This document shows, one piece after another, positions 32,685-44,347 of a DNA stretch of 64,000 nucleotides (positions within the stretch are counted from its first letter, which is position 1; every line of letters starts with the position of its first letter). The translations under genes were made by a program, and so were the position numbers. The DNA lies in assembly GCA_949358305.1 (NCBI GenBank), contig OX442314.1, forward strand, positions 45,268,581 through 45,332,580, given 5' to 3'. The notes below the pieces were generated by a model, which did no database searches, had not been told where the DNA came from, and saw nothing but the letters and a program-made list of their open reading frames with translations. Source of the stretch: Strigamia acuminata (Eukaryota; Arthropoda; Chilopoda; Geophilomorpha; Linotaeniidae).

Positions 32685-33024
32685 CGTGAATGCGTCCGTA
32701 TGTCACGCGAACGCGTGTTGGAGTCGATTCCGAGTTCGTATTCCATCTTGAACGCGCATTGGAGACGTAAACCAGTTTATTTTACCCACTCTCGCTCGAT
32801 CCCGCTTCATCGCTCCTTGTCGCTCCTGTGAAAAAAAATACATGAGAATGTGCAGAAATGAACCTTCCAATACTCACATGAAAATTGACAACCTTGACAC
32901 AAAACAGTCTATTGACACTCCCAACACCACCCCGGACATTTTCCGGAAGAGTTTGGTCCACCCGGAATCCCCAGAATAGTCGCCCCCGAAATGCGGATTT
33001 CGCGGAAGCCAATCCGCGAAAAGG
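32685..33024. repeat. 340-bp repeat flanking the hairpin arrays, copy 1
   Basis: Direct repeat of 46017-46355 (for example gaatgcgtccgtatg, cacaaaacagtctat, ggtccacccggaatcc). Both copies sit at the right edge of 56-bp-array or foldback sequence, so it belongs to that repeat family. Confidence 0.85.
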
Positions 33025-34090
33025 ATATGTTTTTAGCGGCGCGCCGACGCGTCCGCCACGCCCGTCTGGAGAGCTTAACCTTATGGCGCGCATGCGGATT
33101 TCTCGGAGTGCGAAAGGGACCCTATTTTTAACATTACGGCGGCCTATACCTTGACCCCCTGTTCGCAGTCTCATGGCTGATTTTGCGGATTTCACTTATT
33201 TGTATATTCCGCACGATCGCGCGCGTTTTATCAACCTTGGGAAAGCCGCTTTCTCAAATTTGCAAATTCCACATTGTGTGAACATGCTACAACGCTTCTG
33301 TGCGCGTCAATAAAAAAAAAAACCGATTAGAAATGAAATTCAGGGTTTTGTTAAAATAAAAATTATACAATATAATCAGTCTATAATGCTTCTATAATGC
33401 TGTTGGTTTAATCAGCACATTGTAATCGTGTGAAAACACGCGCGCTCGCAATAATACATTACCCAATGTACTTGCACTGGCATGGACCCATCAGTGCGCA
33501 CTTTCCCGTGCGTGCTGCTTGCACTATTTACATCAATTGTTGCTCCACAGGTTGCGCGACCTGCCGGGCAGTTAAGACGTACTAGAATAACCTCAGGATT
33601 TGATAAAACCTGATTTTTGGATGACACTAAGTAAATGGCAGTGAATGTGAGATGTGAGATACACGATGAATTTAATAAAATTTATATTTCCTAATCATGG
33701 GATTGGTTTCACGTTTCATAATCCAACAATTAAGTAGAATATCATTATTGCAATTGATTAAAACAAATTTTTTTTACAAATTCTTTGGTTTTACATTTTA
33801 AATTTATTTTCCAATAGTTGGCACCATCGCAATTGCTGCGAGTTTAAAACACTGCATTCAGCAGAATTTACTGCACTTTCAAATCAAGGCCAGGCATACC
33901 TACTGCAAAGTAATGTATAAACCATAAAGAAGCCTTTGATTCGGAATTGCCTGTAGGTAATTCTGCGCTGGTCTCCAATGGAAATGTCCGCGCCGGTCTT
34001 CCGTGCACGGAAAGTCCACAGAAAGTCCGTGCATTCCGTGCGCTGGGAGTCCGTGCGTCGTACCGCGTGATCTTGCATTGTTTTTTGTGG
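33025..34090. other. Unassigned intergenic stretch
   Basis: No gene supported. The antisense frame 33195-32782 is open for 137 codons but is Arg-rich with no domain. Short gtccgtgc repeats occur at 33985-34065. Confidence 0.45.
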
Positions 34091-37000
34091 GCTTTTCCTG
34101 ATTAGGATTACTTCCTTTTTAACTCTTGAAGAATTAAGTTTGTTTTTTTTGCTCCAAAACGTCCCAAAACGCCTGAAAATCGCGCAACTCGAGGCAAAAC
34201 ATTACAGTGTGTATTCAAATCAAAACTAGCTACAAATACATGCTGAAATTAGCTAAATTTTCAAATTTTTTGGCTTTCAAGAAGTAATGGAAACATTTGA
34301 CATAACGTGGATCAGTTGCATTCAAAAACTAAAATATTTTGTGTTTTACTTCAATTTTAAACTAAAAATGATGTCATTTCCTGTTTAAACCCCTGTTAAA
34401 GCTTGAAATACATTTTAACTAAAAGAAATAAGTTTGTTTTTTTCTTCGGCAGTGACGTGTACACACGAGCACGCCTGAGAACGCCAAAAAATGCTAAAAA
34501 ACGCTCAAAAACGCCTGAAAATCGCGCAACTCGAGGCAAAACATTAATTTTTCATCTTTATTTCAACTTTTGTGACGTTTAAAATTGTGTTCTCATGTTT
34601 TTTGCCTCAAGTTGCATTGTCATCTGGCGTTTTGGAGTGTTTTTATGTGTTCGCAGGCGTTCGCAGGCGTTTTTTGGCGTTGTCACTCACTCAAGTGGCC
34701 ATTTTTAGCATTTTCCGTAGTAAAAATGGCCGTTTTTCGTCAAAATGGCCATTTTTAGCCATTTTTCAGAGTAAAAATGTTTTTTTTTCACCGTTTTTAT
34801 AGTAAAATGGCCATTTTTAGTCGTTTTTTTAATCAAAAATGGCCGTTTTTATCGTTGAAACGTTATTAAAATGTAACGTTTCAATGGCGTTTTGATCTCG
34901 CCTCATTTCCGGTTTTGAAAATTAATAAACGCCCCGGCGTTTATTCGAGGCAATACCCAACTTGGGCTTTTATTCGCGTCGCACCGCATCATCATCTCAC
35001 CTTGCCTCCCGTCTTGAAAATTTATAAACGCCCCGGCGTTTATTCAAGGCAAACCATTGTTTATGTAAGTTTTTCCTGATTAGGGTTACTTCCTTTAGAA
35101 GAAACACGTTTATTTCTTCTCGTTTAATCTTGAGTCGTGATCTCGCCTCGTTTCTGGTCTTAAAAATTAATAAACACCCCGGCTTTTATTCAAGGCAATA
35201 CGGTACGTTTATGAAACCCAACTTGGGCTTTCATTTTAAAAAAAGCGCGTGTTCTTACGTCGAACTAAGAGATACAGGTGAATTAGCAACGCCTAATTTG
35301 ATTTAATAAATAAAGCAAACAACATCTCGCCTCACTTCTGGCGTTTGTTCGAGGCAAGCCATTGTTTTTGCATTTTTTTTCCTGATTAGGGTTACTTCCT
35401 TTTTAACTCTTGAAGAAATAAGTATGTTTTTTTTACTCGGCAGTGACGTGTACGCGCGAGTACGCCTGAGAACGCCAAAAAATACTCCAAAACGCCTGAA
35501 AATCGTGCAACTCGAGGCAAAACATTAATTGTTTATTTTTGTTTCAACTTTTGTAACGTTTACAATTGTGTTCTCATGTTTTTTGCCTCAAGTTGCATTG
35601 TCATTTTGCGTTTTGGGGCGTTTTTAGGCATTTTTAGGCATTTGCGGGCGTTCTTGGGCGTTTTTTGGCGTTGTCATTCAATCAAATGGCCATTTTTAGC
35701 CATTTTTAGCCATTTTTCATAGAAAAATGGTCATTTTTAGCCGTTTTTCATCCAAAATGGCCGTTTTTCATCCAAAAGGGCCGTTTTTCATCCAAAATGG
35801 AATAATTGTTGTGTCCGGATTTTATGTCATTTATTGTCTTAATTAAAGTTAACAAAGTGTCTTTAATTTTTGCTTTTCTTGAATTTCAGCTTTTTAGATA
35901 TTTTTACATATTAAACTTTCATTTTTTGTGATTTATTAAAAGTTACAGTGTTTTCATGAATTTTAGTGTCTATGATATTGATATTATCTTTATTCATTGC
36001 TATTTAAAGTTTTATTACTTCTCTGTGTCTTATTTCTTTAATTCTTGCTCATTTTGTGTGATTTTGGATGATTTTTAGTGCATTCGTCGATTTACAGATC
36101 ACTTGCGTAAGACGCGTGACGTCATATTTCTTAATCTAGTTCGGTTGTGTTCAAACTTCTAACCTTTTGTTTGGACCTTATTCTTGTGTTATGGATAGGT
36201 TTTAGAATTGATTTAGACTAATTTGGGGGTGATCTGTCGATTGGTTTGCTTTATTTTTGTCCCGGAACGGTCGTTTTGTCGTTTCGAGCGTTCGTTGTCG
36301 GTACGCACTTGTGCGCTGCTGACCGAGTTCATTCCGTTCGGCAAACGATTATTTTCAAGTGTTCTTTTAATAAATAGTGCTTTTGTTGTAGGAAATTACA
36401 TTTCCTAATGTTATTTTATTCAATACAGTGTGTATTCTTGATTTTATTCTTGTGTTGAAATTCAAATGTCGTGTTTTGCCGCTCTAGCGGATTTGAAGTG
36501 GGCGCCATGCTGGATTTCCCCGCTAATTTCTTTATTTATCCATTTCATTTGTCTTTTTGAAAATGAATAAACGCCCCGGCGTTTATGCGAGGCAAGCCAT
36601 AGTTTTTGTAGGTTCTTTCCTGATTAGGGTTACTTGTGACGTGCACGCGCGAGCTCGCCTGAGGACGTCAAAAAAAGCTCAAAAACGCCCCAAAACGCCT
36701 GAAAATCGCGCAACTCGAAGCAAAAAATTACAGTTTGAATTCAAATCAAAACTAACCACAAATACATGCTACAATTAGGTAAATTTTCAAATTTTTTATC
36801 AATAAATGATGACTTTCAAGAAGTATGACAACATTTGACAAAATTTAGACCAGTTGCATTTAAAAACTAAAATATTTTGTGTTTTACTTCAATTTTAAAC
36901 CAAAAATGACGTCATTTTTTGTTTAAACCGGCGTTTATTTGAGGCAAACACGCCGCTGAGAACGCCAAAAAATGCTCAAAAACACTCCAAAAGGCCTGAA

Positions 37001-38290
37001 AATCGCGCAACTTGAGGCAAAAAATTAATTTTTCATCTTTGTTTCAACTTTTGTGACGTTTAAAATTGTGTTTTCAAGTTTTATGCCTCAAGTTGCATTG
37101 TCATCTGGCGTTTTGGGGCGTTTTGGGGCGTTCGCAGGCGTTTGCACGCGTTTTTTGGCGTTGTCACTCACTCAAGTGGCCATTTTTAGCCAATTTTCGA
37201 AGTAAAAATGGCCTTTTTTTATTAAAATGGCCATTTTCAGCCATTTGTCATAGTAAAAATGGCCATTTTCAGCCATTTTTTATAGTAAAAATGGCCATTT
37301 TTCATCCAAAATGGCCGTTTTTCATCCAAAATGACCATTTTTATCATTGACACGCTATAAAAATGTAACGTTTCAATGGCGTTTTGACGGAACCGGTAAG
37401 TTTTGAAATTTCCCGTGTCCCGTTATTGTGACTCCTCGTCCGGTTTCTCAGAACCGAAACCCTAATACAGGTGAATTAGTGACGCCTAATTTGTTTTAAC
37501 AAATAAAGCAAACAACATCTCGCCTCACTTCCAGTCTTGAAAATTAGTAAACGCCCCGGCGTTTATTCGAGGCAAGCCGTTGTTTTTACAGTAATTTCCT
37601 GGTTAGGGTTATTTTTTTTTTAACTCTTGAAGAAATAAGTTTGTTTTTTTCTCGCCTGCACGCGCGAGCTCGCATGAGAATGCTAAAAAATAAGCAAAAA
37701 CGTTCTAAAACGCCCCAAAACGCTTCAAAATGCTCCAAAAAGCCTGAAAATCGTGCCACTCAAAGCAAAAAATTATGTTCGCATGTTTTTTGCCTCAAGT
37801 TGCACGGTTATCTGGCGTTTTGGTGCGTTCTTGGGGCGTTTTGGTGCGTTCTTGGGGCGTTTTCGGGCGTTTTTTTGGCGTTGTCACTCACTCCCGCACT
37901 TTGCTGTCTTGTTTATTACAATTTGGTTTAGCTGTTGTATTTATTTTTATTTGTTTTATGGTTATTTAATGTGTTTTTGTAGCATTCAAAATGTTTTGTT
38001 GCCTAATTTCTCGTTTTGGCGCCAACTGTTTGTTTGACAACGCCGTGTCAGAATTTAGGGATGATTCTGCTTTGGTTTCTAATTAAAAAAAAAATGTTGT
38101 TTTAATTTCAATTGTAACTGCTTATTATAACGTTATTATTAGTATTTTGTAAAGGTTCATTCTTTTTCCATGTTAATAAAAAATGAAGTAACTTTCGGTG
38201 AAAAAAAAAACAGTTAAATGCGGATCAAAATTAAACACACACGAGAAGTTTAATAAACGTCCCGGCGTTTATTCAAGGCAATACGGTACA
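34091..38290. repeat. Cluster of related non-autonomous hairpin repeats
   Basis: At least four related units. Recurrent pieces: cctgattagggttacttcc (34097, 35074, 35388, 36615; a diverged form near 37594); the palindromic aataaacgccccggcgttta followed by ttcgaggcaa (near 34923, 35024, 36566, 37550); aaaatcgcgcaactcgaggc facing its near inverse gcctcaagttgca; and arrays of aaatggccatttttagcc (34695-34860, 35680-35800, 37170-37345). No coding capacity. The ends match the TA-flanked MITE in the carbonyl reductase intron, suggesting nested copies of one MITE family. Confidence 0.7.
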
Positions 38291-39572
38291 TTTGTGAAAC
38301 CCAACTTGGAACCCGAAAATAACGTGGGGCCGTCTGAACACCTGGATTTGAATTTTCGTCTACGCGCGCGCCGACGCATGGGGAATGCGGGGTGGGGTTC
38401 CTTCCCAGTGTTCCGAACGAGTCAATTTCACCCCGAAAATATCCCGAAATTGCTGATACATGCATTTCGAGCCAGAAATATTGATCTTCATGTAAATTTT
38501 GATTGTTTAGCTTTTTTTTGAAATTTTACAAATTTTCCTCATCTCCTGCCTTCTTCGCTCATTTAACACCAAAATGGCCTGCATTGAGGATTTTTCCCAT
38601 AATCCTTTTCACACGTATGGAGCGCAAACAGTCGCAATAAATGAAATCAGCGGAATTCGGCCTTGAGTTTGCGACGCCATCTTGAATACGAGTAACAGCA
38701 CAGTATGGTGTCAATTATTCGAACTGATCGTAAGGCATGGGACAAAAATTGATTAAAAACGAACAAACATGATTAAAAATCAACAAAAATCGACTGAAAT
38801 CGGACAATAATCAATTCAGAATGACAAATAACGATTAAAATTGGCAAAAATTGTCACAAATAGAGAAAAACCGATTAAAAATCAGCAAGAAACCAATAGA
38901 AATTGATAAAATCAAATAAAAATTAACAAATATCCATTTTGTTTGCTTTTAAACAAATTAAGAACTTTGAAAACACACGACAATTTTAAACAGTAAACAC
39001 CGGGGTCAAATAAGCGCCGCTACTCGTTTAAACACCGGGGAGGTGTTAGTGAAGTGCCTCGAGTGGAGAAATTAATAAACGCTCGAGGCACCACGGTAGG
39101 CTTATTAAACACAAAATATGAAACGCTCGATCTTCAACAGGCGCACACGCCCGAGAACACCTCGGCATGCCTCAGCACTCTCCAAGAAACAAGAAAAACC
39201 AAGGCAAAAAAAAAAAAATACACCAAAATTAGGACTAAAATCAAACACACATGGGGCCCGGAAGATTGATAACATCCCGGCATATATTCAAGGCAGTACG
39301 CCATGTTTTTTCCACCATTTTGTAAGTTTATTTCAATATTCATAAAGTTTATTGCTTTTTGTATCATTAGTAGTATTCCCTTGTGTGATGTGGTTTTATA
39401 AATATCACACACAACTGCTTCTGCTGTTTTCTTCACGTTTATGCTTCGTGTATGCACGTGAAGCCCTCGCACATCTTTTGAGCACCTGTACACATTTGGA
39501 CACGCTCAAGGTGCTACATCGCGCGCTCAAACGCACTAGATCGCGCGCGCAAACGCGCTACATCACGCATAT

Positions 39573-39964
39573 TAGGGATAAGAACGGACCGGGATAGGGA
39601 CTGGACTGGTAATGTTTGCCCTATGCGGATACGGGACGGGACGGGATTACAGTTGCTAAATTCGTACTGCGAGGCGGAGACAATTTTCTAATTCCAGTTG
39701 TTATTTATCACTATTAAGCCTAATATTGAGCCTGATAATGCTAAAATAAAGTAAATAAACAACAACAACAAACTCATTATTAAAAGTAAATTACACTGTA
39801 TGACCAAAATATTGTTGTTTCTTTACTTTATTTTAGCATTATTAGGCCTAATATTAGGCTTAATACTGATTTATTTCAATTATGCAATCATACGCGCGTA
39901 TTACGCTAACGTAATGGACCCGGGACGGGTCGGGACCCGAAAATTGGTCCCGTTCTCATCCCTA
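39573..39964. mobile_element. hAT-type MITE (392 bp) in the left foldback arm
   Basis: Ends TAGGGATAAGAACGG and, reverse complemented, TAGGGATGAGAACGG. An exact 8-bp target duplication ACGCATAT (39565-39572, 39965-39972) is present. The interior is itself palindromic (gctaaaataaagtaaa facing tttactttattttagc). Absent from the right arm, so it was inserted after the arms formed. Confidence 0.88.
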
Positions 39965-40735
39965 ACGCATATATATCGCAGACATATCGCGCCCACGACA
40001 AAGCACAAACCCATGGCAGTCACCAAAGAATATTTACGCCGCTTCCACGCACGTTTTATTTTCTCACAGGCCTCTACACATTTAACTTGCGCGCGCACTT
40101 GCTACGTGCTCGTGTGGTCACAATAAATACCTAATTTTCATTAAAATAACGAATGAACGAAATCACTTCAACCACACTTGCTACGGTCGACGCATCGACG
40201 GCGATTCGCATGCGTTACCGAAAATACCGATAAAAAATCGCAGAAAACACTAATCCCGACCCAAAAACCGCCAAAATTACCCTCAACACACGCCAACAAC
40301 CTTCCACCACTTAAATTACACCGGAAAAAAACAATTTCAAACCGAAAAATCAACAAAAAAGGCCAAAAAAATATTGCAAACAAAGAGAAAAGATCAATTA
40401 TCGAGGCAAATCCCCACCACAAAACAACGCATCGCCGGTATACACTTAAGCGTACAGTGCACAACACTACTGTTTATTTTCAATGATCCAATAAATAAAA
40501 TTTGAAACAAAGTTGAGTGGAATTGTACGTTTCTTGTATATTAAAGGTTTTATTTTGTTTGTTTACACTTAATTTTTTTTTTCCATCATAGAATGGCGAC
40601 TCGATACTTTTGTAGCTCGAATTCACTTCGTAAACGTGGTCGGTGTTCATCACGCGTCAATGCGCTCGTGCAATAGTATAGGCGCGCATACGATTTGATG
40701 CGCGCAAAACTTGCAAAACTTGCACGGAATTTGGG

Positions 40736-41010
40736 CAATTTTTGACAAATTTCAGCAGATTTTTGCCTGTATTTGACAAATTTCAGAAGATTTTTGCCTA
40801 TATTTGACAAATTTCAGAAGATTTCCTCAATCCTCAAACATTTGCTGAAATTTCTCATAAAATTTCTAAAATTAATTGAAATTTGTCTGAAATTTGTCTG
40901 GAATTTGTCAAATATTGTCAAAAATCCGTGGAAATTTGTCAAATACTGGCAAAAATCCATGTAAATTTGTCAAAAATTGCCATAATTCGGTGCAAATTGT
41001 GTTAGATATT
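40736..41010. repeat. Tandem repeats of about 32 bp
   Basis: Repeated atttgacaaatttcagaaga and ttttgcc segments with later reversed variants (gaaatttgtcaaatactggc). The right arm has fewer copies (45125-45200). Confidence 0.8.
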
Positions 41011-41976
41011 GGAAAAATTTATTTTAACGCTTCCAACGCGCCAGTAAATCGCGCGTGCACACGCATGGATTTTTCGTCATAGTTGGATGCGCGCAAACCT
41101 CACGTAACTTGCGCCAAAATTTGGCAATTTTTGACAAATTTCAGCAGATTTTTGCCAGTATTTGACAAATTTCCACTGATTTTTGACAATATTTGACCCA
41201 ACAACTGCGCCACGTTCCAGGCGCCGGTTTAGGCATTTTAGACCCGTTTTAGACCGTTTTAGATGGCGAAAACGTTCTCTCCATCATTTTCTACCCCTGG
41301 GTGAGGTTTTCAGCGTTCATGATTGATGAAAAAGCTGTTTTCTAACTAGCTGTCCCATTGCTAGTTTTGGCGTCAGGTTTTAGCAACCTTCCGATCCGAC
41401 TCTGTCGTCTGCACGACCTCCAAGACTGTTTTAGGGTTAATTTGAGTCAAATAATTCATTCTGGGGGTTGTTTTGGGTTTTTTACAAGTGTGTTTTTGTA
41501 GTTTTTATTGGTTTCAAACATTGTCAATTCTTTATACAAGTGTAACTTTCATTTCTCTGTATTTTGAGAACTTTGCATTGCAGCAAAGTTCATTTCTTGC
41601 CCCTTAATTATTGTGTAATTGTTGGTTTTCAAGCCCGTTTTTTAACAATAACTTTATTTGAAGTGCCTATTGTTTCAGGCACGTGCTTCCACGTGCCTTT
41701 TATTGTTGAGCAATTTCTTGGGCAGTTGCGCTCCTGTTGCTAGCATTGCCGCGCGTTCTCCGCGCGCGTACTCGCGCGTTTCGCATCACACACATTCGGG
41801 TTCAATGGCCTATCGCGGCGGCACATTGTGTGGCATAGCGCGGCACGTTGCAATTACGTGACGTGGCACGTTGCTGTTACGTGACGCGATAGCCAGTATT
41901 TAAGCAGGGGATTCCATCATCGTTTACACAAATGCGCATTGCAACGTGGAGGCGCATTCGAGTCCTTTTCCCAAGC

Positions 41977-42534
41977 GTTGAAAAAGGACAAAACTCGTAT
42001 TCGATTCGAAAGCGAATCGAATACGATTTTTGTCCTTTTTCAACGCAAAATTGTATTCGATTCGCTTTCGAATCGAATACGAGTTTTGCCCTTCTTCAAC
42101 GCGAAATCGTATTCGACTCGCTTTCGAGTCGAATGCGAATTTTTCCCTTCTTCAACGCGAAATCGTATTCGACTCGCTTTCGAATCGAATACGAGTTTTG
42201 CCCTTCTTCAACGCGAAATCGTATTCGACTCGCTTTCGAGTCGAATGCGAATTTTGCCCTTCTTCAACGCGAAATCGTATTCGACTCGTTTTCGAGTCGA
42301 ATGCGAATTTTGCCCTTCTTCAACGCGAAATCGTATTCGACTCGTTTTCGAGTCGAATGCGAATTTTGCCCTTCTTCAACGCGAAATCGTATTCGACTCG
42401 TTTTCGAGTCGAGTACGAATTTTGCCCTTCTTCAACGCAAAATCGTATTCGACTCGTTTTCGAGTCGAGTACGAATTTTGCCCTTTCTTTCTCAACGCGA
42501 AATCGTATTCGACTCGTTTTCGAGTCGAATACGA
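41977..42534. repeat. 56-bp hairpin-unit tandem array, left arm
   Basis: About ten units of exact 56-bp period (cttcttcaac starts at 42091, 42147, 42203, 42259). Each unit contains the palindrome attcgactcg-tttt-cgagtcgaat. It is open in several frames because the unit lacks stops; it is not a gene. Confidence 0.95.
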
Positions 42535-43085
42535 GATAGTCGATGACCCGTTCCCGGACTTTGACTCGTACGACTCGTATTCGAGATGTATTCGAGATGT
42601 ATTCGAATCGTATTCGAGTCGCATTCGAGATGGTCGATGATTTCCACTCGCTCGTATACGCGTTGTATACGAGCTCGTATTTTGATCGTAATCGTAAACG
42701 AATCGTTTACAAGTTGTATACAAGTTGTATACGACGTGTATACACCTCGTATACGAACGAAGTTTGGAAAATCCACCGGACACTTACTACGACATGAAAA
42801 CACATAGTAGTCACATACGTCTTATTTGGAAATTGTGTTTTCACAAACTTCGTTCGTATACGAGGTGTATACACGTCGTATACGACTTGTATACGACTTG
42901 TAAACGATTCGTTTACGATTACGATCAAAATACGAGCTCGTATACAACGCGTATACGAGCGAGTGGAAATCATCGACCATCTCGAATACGACTCGAATTC
43001 GATTAGTATTCGATTCGAATACGATTCGAATTCGATTCGAATACGAATACGATCAAAATACGAACTCGTAACAACTCGAATACGA
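42535..43085. repeat. Central 551-bp unit, copy 1 (itself an inverted repeat)
   Basis: Begins gatagtcgatgacccgttcc. 42600-42780 is the inverse of about 42845-42995 (tcgtatacgaacgaagttt facing aaacttcgttcgtatacga). Confidence 0.85.
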
Positions 43086-43640
43086 GATAGTCGATGACCC
43101 GTTCCCGGACTTTGACTCGTACGACTTGTATTCGAGATGTATTCGAGATGTATTCGAATCGTATTCGAGTCGCATTCGAGATGGTCGATGATTTCCACTC
43201 GCTCGTATACGCGTTGTATACGAGCTCGTATTTTGATCGTAATCGTAAACGAATCGTTTACAAGTCGTATACAAGTCGTATACAAGTCGTATACGACGTG
43301 TATACACCTCGTATACGAACGAAGTTTGGAAAATCCACCGGATACTTACTACGACATGAAAACACATAGTAGTCACATACGTCTTATTTGGAAATTGTGT
43401 TTTCACAAACTTCGTTCGTATACGAGGTGTATACACGTCGTATACGACTTGTATACGACTTGTAAACGATTCGTTTACGATTACGATCAAAATACGAGCT
43501 CGTATACAACGCGTATACGAGCGAGTGGAAATCATCGACCATCTCGAATACGACTCGAATTCGATTCGTATTCGATTCGAATACGATTCGAATTCGATTC
43601 GAATACGAATACGATCAAAATACGAACTCGTAACAACTCG
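43086..43640. repeat. Central 551-bp unit, copy 2
   Basis: Direct repeat of 42535-43085 with only a few substitutions, and the same internal inverted structure. Confidence 0.85.
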
Positions 43641-43689
43641 AATACAAATCAAAGTCCGGGAAACAAAAATCGACCATCTCGTATACGAT

Positions 43690-44347
43690 TCGAAAGCGAA
43701 TCGAATACGATTTCGCGTTGAAGAAGGGCAAAATTCGTACTCGACTCGAAAACGAGTCGAATACGATTTCGCGTTGAAGAAGGGCAAAATTCGCATTCGA
43801 CTCGAAAACGAGTCGAATACGATTTTGCGTTGAGAAAGGGCAAAATTCGCATTTGACTCGAAAACGAGTCGAATACGATTTCGCGTTGAAGAAGGGCAAA
43901 ATTCGCATTCGACTCGAAAACGAGTCGAATACGATTTCGCGTTGAAGAAGGGCAAAATTCGCATTCGACTCGAAAACGAGTCGAATACGATTTCGCGTTG
44001 AAGAAGGGCAAAATTCGCATTCGACTCGAAAACGAGTCGAATACGATTTCGCATTGAAGAAGGGCAAAATTCGCATTCGACTCGAAAACGAGTCGAATAC
44101 GATTTCGCGTTGAAGAAGGGCAAAATTCGTACTCGACTCGAAAACGAGTCGAATACGATTTCGCGTTGAAGAAGGGCAAAATTCGCATTCGACTCGAAAA
44201 CGAGTCGAATACGATTTCGCGTTGAAGAAGGGCAAAATTCGTATTCGATTCGAAAGCGAATCGAATACAATTTTGCGTTGAAAAAGGACAAAAATCGTAT
44301 TCGATTCGCTTTCGAATCGAATACGAGTTTTGTCCTTTTTCAACGCT
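43690..44347. repeat. 56-bp hairpin-unit tandem array, right arm
   Basis: About twelve units in opposite orientation to the left array. It includes a 412-codon open frame (44291-43053) that is a by-product of the stop-free repeat. Confidence 0.95.

Noticed and set aside
32782-33195. 137-codon minus ORF next to the array fragment
   Set aside because: Arg/Gly-rich with no domain; half of it lies in the 340-bp repeat, and the second copy of that repeat (46017-46355) is cut off before the frame's start.
41977-44347. CRISPR-like repeat array
   Set aside because: The 56-bp units are head-to-tail without unique spacers, and this is eukaryotic DNA.
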